Below are positions 1 to 4,789 of a stretch of DNA of 7,888 nucleotides, one piece after another. The notes under the pieces were generated by a model that saw only the letters and a list, made by a program, of their open reading frames with translations, was not told the DNA's origin and ran no database searches. The stretch spans positions 1 to 7,888 of the forward strand of contig JALHSW010000171.1 in NCBI GenBank assembly GCA_022865365.1. The letters are read 5' to 3'. A program made the position numbers and the translations under genes. Within the stretch, counting starts at the first letter, position 1, and the number at the start of each line of letters is the position of its first letter. This DNA comes from Acidimicrobiia bacterium (GTDB lineage: Bacteria > Actinomycetota > Acidimicrobiia > IMCC26256 > PALSA-555).

Positions 1-1
1 C

Positions 2-793
2 GATGTGATCGCGGTGCTGCAGTCCACCGGGCATCCCATCGTCGCGGTCTTGGGCGACGACGCGACGGAGACGATGGGGGTGAACGACCGTGCGCAGCTC
101 GCCGCCGCGGAGGCGGTGCTGCGGGTGCGCATCAACGATGCCTGGATGCGCGAAGGCGTGAGCATGAGCGACCCGACGCGCACCTACGTCGATGTCGGTG
201 TCGAGCTCGAGCCCGATGTGCGACTCCTTCCCGGGGTGATCCTCGAGGGGCGCACTGCCGTCGGCGCGGGTTCGGTGATCGGACCCGACTGTCGCCTCGT
301 CGACACGATCGTCGGGGAGCGCGTGGTCATCCAGCAGACCGTGGCGCGTGAGTCCGAGATCGGTGACGGCGCCACCATCGGCCCGTGGGCGTCGCTGCGT
401 CCCGGCACACGCGTCGGCGTCGACGCGCACATCGGCACGTTCGTCGAGACCAAGAACGCCGACATCGGCGATGGCGTGAAGGTGCCGCACCTCGCGTACA
501 TCGGTGACGCCGAGATCGGACCCCGCGCCAACATCGGCGCCGGTACGATCACCGCGAACTACGACGGCAGGAGCAAGCACCGCACCAAGGTCGGCGCCGA
601 CGCGCGGGTCGGATCCAACACCGTGCTCGTCGCACCGGTCGAGATCGGTGATGGCGCGTACACCGGAGCCGGCGCCGTCGTGTCACGCGACGTACCGCCG
701 GGTGCGATGGCCAAGGGCGTGCCGGCACGGATCGAGGAAGGCTGGGCCGCCGAACGCGACGCAGCGGACGACGGGAGCGACGGGTCGACGTGA
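2..793 (+). CDS. glmU: Bifunctional UDP-GlcNAc pyrophosphorylase / glucosamine-1-phosphate N-acetyltransferase, C-terminal part (5' truncated by window edge)
   Basis: GlmU makes UDP-N-acetylglucosamine in the cytoplasm: it acetylates glucosamine-1-P with acetyl-CoA, then joins it to UTP. The gene enters open from the left edge, so no start is visible; about 263 codons remain of the usual 450-490. The first residues close the pyrophosphorylase domain: MGVNDRAQL contains the Asn (nt 83-85) that matches the Mg-binding Asn of E. coli GlmU (GVNNR). A linker helix follows, then from about nt 175 a left-handed beta-helix of hexapeptide repeats (IGDG, VGAG, IGPR, VGSN). Acetyltransferase residues are present: Arg in SLRPGT, Lys in ETKN, the catalytic-type His in VPHLAYIGD (nt 488-490), Asn in ANYDG (nt 557-559) and the Lys after it. 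The C-terminus ends in a short acidic, probably disordered tail. The stop overlaps the longest prs frame by 4 nt (GTGA). The identification is firm; only the 5' end is missing. Confidence 0.96.
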   Translation, partial: DVIAVLQSTGHPIVAVLGDDATETMGVNDRAQLAAAEAVLRVRINDAWMREGVSMSDPTRTYVDVGVELEPDVRLLPGVILEGRTAVGAGSVIGPDCRLVDTIVGERVVIQQTVARESEIGDGATIGPWASLRPGTRVGVDAHIGTFVETKNADIGDGVKVPHLAYIGDAEIGPRANIGAGTITANYDGRSKHRTKVGADARVGSNTVLVAPVEIGDGAYTGAGAVVSRDVPPGAMAKGVPARIEEGWAAERDAADDGSDGST

Positions 794-1806
794 GCAACAT
801 GGAGGCGGAGCCGACCCGTCATATGGAGCTGGTGCCGACGAAGCGTCTCATGCTCTTCGCGGGGAGGGGGAACGAAGAGCTGTCGGCCGAGATCGCCAAG
901 GAGCTCGATGTCCCGCTCGGCGAGATCGTGCTCTCCGCGTTCGCCAACGGTGAGCTGTACTGCCGCTACGGCGAGAGCGTGCGGGGCGCCGACCTCTTCG
1001 TCCTGCAGAGCCACTCGCCGCCGATCAACGACCGGATCATGGAGCAGCTCATCCTGATCGACGCCGCGAAGCGAGCATCGGCGAGGCGGATCACGGCTGT
1101 CTGCCCGTTCTACGCCTACGCGCGCCAGGACCGGAAGGCCGAAGGGCGCGAGCCGATCACCGCGCGCCTCGTCGCCGATCTCCTCACGGTGGCCGGAGCC
1201 GATCGGGTGATCACCGTCGACCTGCACACCGGCCAGATCCAGGGCTTCTTCGACATGCCCGTCGACCACCTCACCGCGGTGCCACTGCTCGCAGCGCATC
1301 TCGCGGAGACCGTTCTGGGTGACGTGACGGTCGTCGCCCCCGACGCGGGGGGCGGCAAGCTCGCGCGTCGGTTCGCGAACAACCTCGAGGAGCACGGGAT
1401 CGACACCGAGCTCGCGTTCATCGACAAGCGCCGTCCGAAGCACCTGCACAACGAGGCGGTGGCCGAGGAGATCGTCGGCGACGTCGAGGGTCGCGCGTGC
1501 ATCCTCGTCGACGACATGATCGACACCGCCAGCTCCATCGCGAGCGCGGCGAACCTGCTGCAGGAGCGTGGCGCCGCGGATGTGCGGATCGCGGCAACGC
1601 ACGGGGTGCTGTCGGGGCCGGCGATCGATCGCCTCAAGAACGCGCCGGTGCGGGAGGTGGTCGTCACGAACACGCTCCCGATCCCCGACGAGAAGCGTTG
1701 GGACGCGCTGACCGTGCTCTCCATCGCCCCGATCATCGCGGAGGCGCTCGATGCCGTCTTCGAGGACACCTCGGTCAGCGAGATCTTCCGCGGCGACAAC
1801 GTCTGA
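790..1806 (+). CDS. prs: Ribose-phosphate pyrophosphokinase (PRPP synthetase)
   Basis: Prs transfers pyrophosphate from ATP to ribose-5-phosphate, giving PRPP for purines, pyrimidines, His, Trp and NAD. At 338 codons it is slightly longer than the usual 310-326. Family motifs occur in order: FANGE (residues 51-55), the ATP-site stretch ARQDRKAEGREP (111-122), DLHTGQIQGFF (144-154), APDAGGG, the flexible-loop Lys in DKRRP (Lys213), the PRPP loop VDDMIDTASSI (240-250) and the C-terminal VTNTLP. The loop is odd: families usually have DTGGT or DTAGT, here DTASS. The start is uncertain. GTG at 790 overlaps the glmU stop and has GGGAG 12 nt upstream. ATG at 823 (Met12) has a purine-rich GGAGGCGGAG at 801-810 and would give 327 aa, closer to the family length, beginning MELVPTKRLML as I remember for related actinobacterial proteins. 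Either way it is probably co-transcribed with glmU. The product assignment is secure. Confidence 0.96.
   Translation: MSNMEAEPTRHMELVPTKRLMLFAGRGNEELSAEIAKELDVPLGEIVLSAFANGELYCRYGESVRGADLFVLQSHSPPINDRIMEQLILIDAAKRASARRITAVCPFYAYARQDRKAEGREPITARLVADLLTVAGADRVITVDLHTGQIQGFFDMPVDHLTAVPLLAAHLAETVLGDVTVVAPDAGGGKLARRFANNLEEHGIDTELAFIDKRRPKHLHNEAVAEEIVGDVEGRACILVDDMIDTASSIASAANLLQERGAADVRIAATHGVLSGPAIDRLKNAPVREVVVTNTLPIPDEKRWDALTVLSIAPIIAEALDAVFEDTSVSEIFRGDNV
801..810 (+). promoter_or_regulatory. Purine-rich Shine-Dalgarno candidate for an internal prs start at 823
   Basis: GGAGGCGGAG lies 12 nt before the in-frame ATG at 823. It is a better anti-16S match than the GGGAG at 773-777 that precedes the GTG at 790. 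It matters only because it decides between the 338-aa and 327-aa forms of Prs. The spacing is a little long for both candidates. Confidence 0.4.
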
Positions 1807-1906
1807 CGAACGCTTGTGTCGTCGCTCAGGCGTCCTCCAGACCCACTCGGCGACGCCAGACGCCGGGACGCCGGGCCACTGCTGGATCACCGGGATACCG
1901 GCCGAC

Positions 1907-1936
1907 TTGGCTCCCCCCGCCGGGGCGGACCACAAT
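1907..1936 (+). promoter_or_regulatory. Candidate sigma-70-type promoter for rplY-pth-aminotransferase
   Basis: TTGGCT (1907-1912) and CACAAT (1931-1936) are separated by 18 bp and resemble -35 and -10 boxes. Initiation would fall near 1943, leaving about a 30-nt leader before the rplY ATG. The spacer holds a GC-rich near-palindrome (CCCCGCCGGGG). It lies in the only sizeable gap upstream of rplY, which supports it, but two hexamers in GC-rich DNA are weak evidence. Confidence 0.33.
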
Positions 1937-1954
1937 GGAAGGTCCCCTCCGCCC

Positions 1955-1960
1955 GAAAGG
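1955..1960 (+). promoter_or_regulatory. Ribosome binding site candidate for rplY
   Basis: GAAAGG lies 12 nt before the ATG at 1973. It is a moderate match with slightly long spacing. It supports 1973 as the start, together with the L25-like N-terminus that begins there. Confidence 0.45.
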
Positions 1961-1972
1961 TGCTGACGCGCC

Positions 1973-2665
1973 ATGGCCGTCGACAACGTCCTCGTAGCCG
2001 AGCAGCGATCCGAAAAGGGCTCTCGTCCCGCGGGCCGGCTCCGGCGCTCCGGCAAGGTGCCTGCCGTCGTCTACGGGCTCGGGACCGACACCATCCCGAT
2101 CGCAGTCAACGCACGCGAGCTCGGCCACATCCTCTCCGGCGGCGCCAACACCCTGATCACACTCAAGATCGGTGGCGACGACGCCCTCGCGCTCGCCCGC
2201 CAGGTCCAGCGCCATCCCACGCGTGGCGAGTACCTCCACATCGACTTCGTGCGGGTGCGCACCGACGTCGCCGTCGCCGCCGAAGTTCCGCTGCACCTCA
2301 CCGGTGAGCCGGTGGGTGTTCTGGTCGGCGGCTTGATCGAGCAGCTCGTCTTCTCGCTCCCGATCGAGGCCAAGCCCCAGGACATCCCCACCTCGCTCGA
2401 GCACGACATCTCCGCGCTCGAGATCGGCGACCAGGTCCGCGTGTCCGAGCTCGCGCTTCCCTCCGGCGTGACGGCGACCGTCGAAGACGACGTGCTCGTC
2501 GGCCAGGTCGTCGCACCTCGCCTCGTGGTCGAGGAAGAGGTCGAGGGCGAAGAGGGCGAAGAGGGTGTCGAGGGCGAAGAGGGTGTCGAAGGCGAAGAGG
2601 GCGCTACCGAGGCGTCGTCCGGCGACGGCGACGGCGACGGTGGTGGCGAGGGCGGAGAGGGTTAG
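1973..2665 (+). CDS. rplY: 50S ribosomal protein L25, long Ctc/TL5 type with acidic repeat tail
   Basis: L25 of the Ctc/TL5 form binds 5S rRNA in the large ribosomal subunit; in Bacillus, Ctc is also a general stress protein. The N-terminal domain (about residues 1-95) carries the family pattern: AEQRSEKGSRPAGRLRRSGKVP, split here as AEQRSEKGSRP then AGRLRRSGKVPAVVYG, and QRHPTRGEYLHIDF (79-92). A C-terminal beta domain (about 96-185) follows, with GEPVGVLVGG, a DIPTSLEHDIS stretch and IGDQVRVSEL. Residues 186-230 are an extremely acidic, low-complexity tail: VEGEEG units, then a Gly-Asp/Gly-Glu run. Acidic tails are common in actinobacterial and other long L25 proteins, and the tail is probably disordered. 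At 230 aa the length fits the long form. The ATG at 1973 is the natural start. pth follows after 3 nt, and the tail codons include its ribosome binding site. Confidence 0.95.
   Translation: MAVDNVLVAEQRSEKGSRPAGRLRRSGKVPAVVYGLGTDTIPIAVNARELGHILSGGANTLITLKIGGDDALALARQVQRHPTRGEYLHIDFVRVRTDVAVAAEVPLHLTGEPVGVLVGGLIEQLVFSLPIEAKPQDIPTSLEHDISALEIGDQVRVSELALPSGVTATVEDDVLVGQVVAPRLVVEEEVEGEEGEEGVEGEEGVEGEEGATEASSGDGDGDGGGEGGEG
2540..2602 (+). repeat. In-frame 18-nt tandem repeat coding for VEGEEG units in L25
   Basis: Three 18-nt units coding VEGEEG lie at 2540-2557, 2567-2584 and 2585-2602, with a half unit EEG (2558-2566) after the first. The units are almost identical in DNA (mostly GGC-GAA-GAG-GG), differing at a few third positions, which points to recent slippage duplication. 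A GAC-GGC run coding Gly-Asp repeats follows at about 2622-2642. All repeat lengths are multiples of three, so copy number could change without breaking the frame. Confidence 0.9.
2654..2660 (+). promoter_or_regulatory. Strong ribosome binding site for pth
   Basis: GGAGAGG lies 8 nt before the GTG at 2669 and inside the last codons of rplY. It is the best Shine-Dalgarno match in the window and supports the GTG start over the in-frame GTG at 2723. Confidence 0.65.
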
Positions 2666-2668
2666 CGC

Positions 2669-3289
2669 GTGCTGCGACGGCGCGGTGTCGCGTCGGCACC
2701 GCGCACGGGTACGCCGGCGGATGTGCTCGTCATCGGGCTGGGGAACCCCGGTGCCGAGTACGAGCGCACGAAGCACAACGTCGGTGCCGAGGTCGTCGAG
2801 CTCCTCGCCAAGCGCCACGGCGCCAGGTTGCGCAAGGGCAAGGAGCGTGCCCGCGTCGACGAGGTCCGTATCGCGGGCAAGCGCGTCGCTCTCGCGATCC
2901 CGAACACCTACATGAACGACTCGGGCGATGCGGTGCGTCTGCTGGTGCGGCGCTTCGGTGTCGAACCCGAGCAGGTGGTGGTCATCCACGATGAGCTCGA
3001 TCTTCCGGTTGCCGCGCTCCGCGTGAAGTCGGGCGGTGGGCTTGCGGGACACAACGGGCTCCGCTCGATTGCGGCGCATCTCCACAGCGACGCGTTCCAG
3101 CGCATTCGCATCGGGGTAGGGAAGCCGACCTCGAAGGAACGCGGCGCCGATCATGTGCTGAGCAAGTTCTCCAAGCGCGATCGCGCCGAGGTCGACGTCA
3201 CCATCGAGCAAGCGGCCGACGCGGTCGAGCTCATCGCGAGCGAAGGCATCGGCCCGGCGATGAACCGATTCAACGGATCGGCTGCGTGA
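2669..3289 (+). CDS. pth: Peptidyl-tRNA hydrolase
   Basis: Pth cleaves the ester bond of peptidyl-tRNAs dropped by stalled ribosomes, recycling tRNA. The 206 aa match the usual 185-200 plus a short N-terminal extension. Active-site elements are all visible: GLGNPG with Asn26, the catalytic-type His36 in TKHNVG, NTYMNDSG with Asn83, HDELDLP with Asp108 (107-113) and the tRNA-contacting GHNGL (His128, Asn129). By family knowledge these match Asn10, His20, Asn68, Asp93 and His113 of the E. coli enzyme. The 18 residues before VLVIGLGNPG are extra, basic then Pro/Thr-rich; the strong ribosome site at 2654-2660 favours this longer form, while GTG at 2723 would give a family-sized start. It follows rplY by 3 nt, a pairing common in actinobacteria and other bacteria, and overlaps the aminotransferase start by GTGA. 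Confidence 0.96.
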   Translation: MLRRRGVASAPRTGTPADVLVIGLGNPGAEYERTKHNVGAEVVELLAKRHGARLRKGKERARVDEVRIAGKRVALAIPNTYMNDSGDAVRLLVRRFGVEPEQVVVIHDELDLPVAALRVKSGGGLAGHNGLRSIAAHLHSDAFQRIRIGVGKPTSKERGADHVLSKFSKRDRAEVDVTIEQAADAVELIASEGIGPAMNRFNGSAA

Positions 3290-4647
3290 TCGACCGCCTG
3301 ATCGATCGGGCGCGCCTCGTCGAGCTCCGCGCTCGGGAGGAGCGGGCGTTTGCCGACGCGCACCCGAGGTCGCGCGAGCTGTCACGGCGCGCGAGCGGGC
3401 ATCTTCTCGGCGGAGTGCCGATGAACTGGATGCGCCGGTGGCCCGGCGCGTTCCCAGTGTTCGTCGATGCGGCGAGTGGTGCGGGATTCACCGACGTCGA
3501 CGGGAACACCTACATCGACCTCTGCCTCGGCGACACCGGTGCCATGACCGGCCATGCGCCGCCGGCGACGGTCGCTGCCCTGGGCGCGCAGGCCCCGCGT
3601 GGGCTCACGATGATGCTGCCGACCGAGGACGCGGTCTGGGCGGGCGCCCAGCTCGACGAGCGCTTCGGGCTCCCGGTCTGGCAGTTCGCGCTGTCGGCGA
3701 CCGACGCCAACCGGTTCGCCCTGAGGCTCGCGCGGTTTGCCACCGGGCGGTCCAAGATCCTCGTCTTCGACTGGTGCTACCACGGCACCGTCGACGAGAC
3801 GCTCGTCGCGCTCGACGCGGCAGGGCACGTCGTCGCGCGACCGGGCAACACGGGACCGCCCGTCGATCCGGAGGTGACGACAGCGGTCGTGGAGTTCAAC
3901 GACGTCGACGCGCTCGCGGACGCGCTCGCCGGCGCTGACATCGCGTGCGTGCTCGCCGAACCCGCGCTCACCAACATCGGGATCGTGATGCCCGATCCAG
4001 GGTTCCACGACGCGCTGCGTGAGATCACCCGCCGCACGGGAACATTGCTCATCATCGACGAGACGCACACGATCTGTGCGGGGCCGGGCGGCGCGACGCG
4101 GAGTTGGGGTCTCGATCCCGACCTCCTCGTGATCGGGAAGCCGATCGCCGGGGGAGTGCCCGCAGCCGCCTACGGCATGACGACCGACGTCGCAGATCGA
4201 GTGGGCGAGGTGATGGCAGGGGAGGACACCGACGTGAGCGGGGTCGGCGGCACCCTTGCGGCGAACGCGCTCTCGCTCGCGGCCGTCCGCGCCACGCTGG
4301 CGAGCTCGTTGCGAGACGAGGACTTCGCGATCGCCGTGCCGCTCGCCGAACGTTGGGCCGCGGGTGTCGCCGACGTGATCGCACAGCACGGGCTTCCCTG
4401 GACGGTGCAGCAGCTCGGCGCCCGAGCGGAGTACTGGTTCTGCCCGCCGCCTCGGACGGGAGGCGAAGCCGCGGCGGCAGTCGACCACGAGCTCGACGCG
4501 CTCATGCACCTCTACGCGCTGAACCGCGGCATCCTGCTCACGCCGTTCCACAACATGGCGCTCTTCTGCCCCGCCCACACCGAGTCCGACGTCGACCGGC
4601 ACACCGAGGTCTTCGCCGCAGCCGTCGCCGAGCTCCTCCTCCCCTGA
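3286..4647 (+). CDS. Class-III PLP-dependent aminotransferase, glutamate-1-semialdehyde aminomutase-like, substrate unknown
   Basis: This is a 453-aa fold-type I PLP enzyme of aminotransferase class III, probably cytoplasmic (no signal peptide or membrane segment seen). The likely PLP-lysine is Lys285 in VIGKPIAGGVPAAAYG. Asp258 in IIDETHT would hold the pyridine nitrogen, FDWCYHG (161-167) gives the stacking Tyr and His, Glu225 lies in LAEPALTNIG, and GVGGT (Thr323) would contact phosphate from the partner subunit. The early FTDVDGNTYIDLCLGDTGAMTGH stretch (positions about 68-90) resembles glutamate-1-semialdehyde aminomutase and beta-amino-acid transaminases. It is unlikely to be true HemL: the NSGTEA phosphate-loop motif is replaced by LSATDANR (136-143). 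I recall close relatives in actinobacteria annotated only as transaminases. The GTG start overlaps the pth stop by 4 nt with no clear ribosome site, so translation is probably coupled. A large hairpin follows the stop. Confidence 0.9.
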   Translation: MIDRLIDRARLVELRAREERAFADAHPRSRELSRRASGHLLGGVPMNWMRRWPGAFPVFVDAASGAGFTDVDGNTYIDLCLGDTGAMTGHAPPATVAALGAQAPRGLTMMLPTEDAVWAGAQLDERFGLPVWQFALSATDANRFALRLARFATGRSKILVFDWCYHGTVDETLVALDAAGHVVARPGNTGPPVDPEVTTAVVEFNDVDALADALAGADIACVLAEPALTNIGIVMPDPGFHDALREITRRTGTLLIIDETHTICAGPGGATRSWGLDPDLLVIGKPIAGGVPAAAYGMTTDVADRVGEVMAGEDTDVSGVGGTLAANALSLAAVRATLASSLRDEDFAIAVPLAERWAAGVADVIAQHGLPWTVQQLGARAEYWFCPPPRTGGEAAAAVDHELDALMHLYALNRGILLTPFHNMALFCPAHTESDVDRHTEVFAAAVAELLLP

Positions 4648-4648
4648 C

Positions 4649-4699
4649 GCTTCTCGGCCCGCTGACCGACAATTGTTGTCGGCGAACGTGCCGAGAAGC
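4649..4699 (+). terminator. Nested inverted repeat after the aminotransferase gene, probable terminator
   Basis: An outer perfect 10-bp stem (GCTTCTCGGC 4649-4658 with GCCGAGAAGC 4690-4699) encloses an inner perfect 7-bp stem (CCGACAA 4666-4672 with TTGTCGG 4676-4682, 3-nt loop). The two interior strands are 7 nt each and can form a few more pairs (4660-4661 with 4687-4688). It begins 1 nt after the stop codon at 4645-4647. No T-run follows; actinobacterial terminators often lack one. The symmetry means the opposite strand would form the same structure, and the core ACAATTGT is a perfect palindrome, so a protein-binding site or mRNA 3'-end stabiliser is also possible. Confidence 0.55.
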
Positions 4700-4733
4700 C
4701 GGGGCCCACGGGAGACGCGGGTGGGGCGGCCGG

Positions 4734-4739
4734 TACGCT
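4734..4739 (+). promoter_or_regulatory. Candidate -10 element for mfd
   Basis: TACGCT in the context GGTACGCTG resembles actinobacterial -10 boxes (TANNNT) and lies about 50 nt before the mfd ATG. No credible -35 box is seen 16-18 bp upstream. The position between the hairpin and mfd is what makes it plausible. Confidence 0.28.
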
Positions 4740-4789
4740 GCGGTCGACACCCGGGGCGCAGGTCGCGTCTCCGGCGTCGTCGCGCGTCC

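Larger units (their letters stand above)
1807..1972. other. Intergenic gap between prs and rplY
   Basis: These 166 bp lack a convincing gene. They hold three close copies of GACGCC (1852-1857, 1859-1864, 1867-1872). GGCGTCC at 1829-1835 could pair with the third copy as a weak 7-bp stem with a 30-nt loop and no T-run, so I see no clear terminator for prs. The right-hand part contains the candidate rplY promoter and ribosome binding site. Confidence 0.6.
4648..4789. other. Intergenic gap between aminotransferase gene and mfd
   Basis: These 142 bp hold a nested inverted repeat in the first 52 bases and a GC-rich stretch with a weak -10-like TACGCT in the rest. No gene, tRNA or small RNA is recognisable. 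Confidence 0.6.

Noticed and set aside
1829..1872. Hairpin after prs (GGCGTCC 1829-1835 with GGACGCC 1866-1872) and triple GACGCC repeat as a terminator or attenuator
   Set aside because: The stem is only 7 bp with a 30-nt loop and no T-run. Such matches arise easily by chance in DNA this GC-rich.
559..2055. 498-codon open frame on the - strand opposite glmU-prs
   Set aside because: It is antisense to Prs and GlmU, which carry clear active-site motifs, and has no domain of its own.
1826..3385. 519-codon open frame on the - strand spanning rplY and pth
   Set aside because: It crosses two well-identified + strand genes, has shadow-like composition and shows no family motif.
3286..4647. Aminotransferase as authentic glutamate-1-semialdehyde aminomutase (hemL)
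   Set aside because: The NSGTEA motif is replaced by LSATDAN, and the neighbourhood has no heme genes. Only fold-level similarity is supported.
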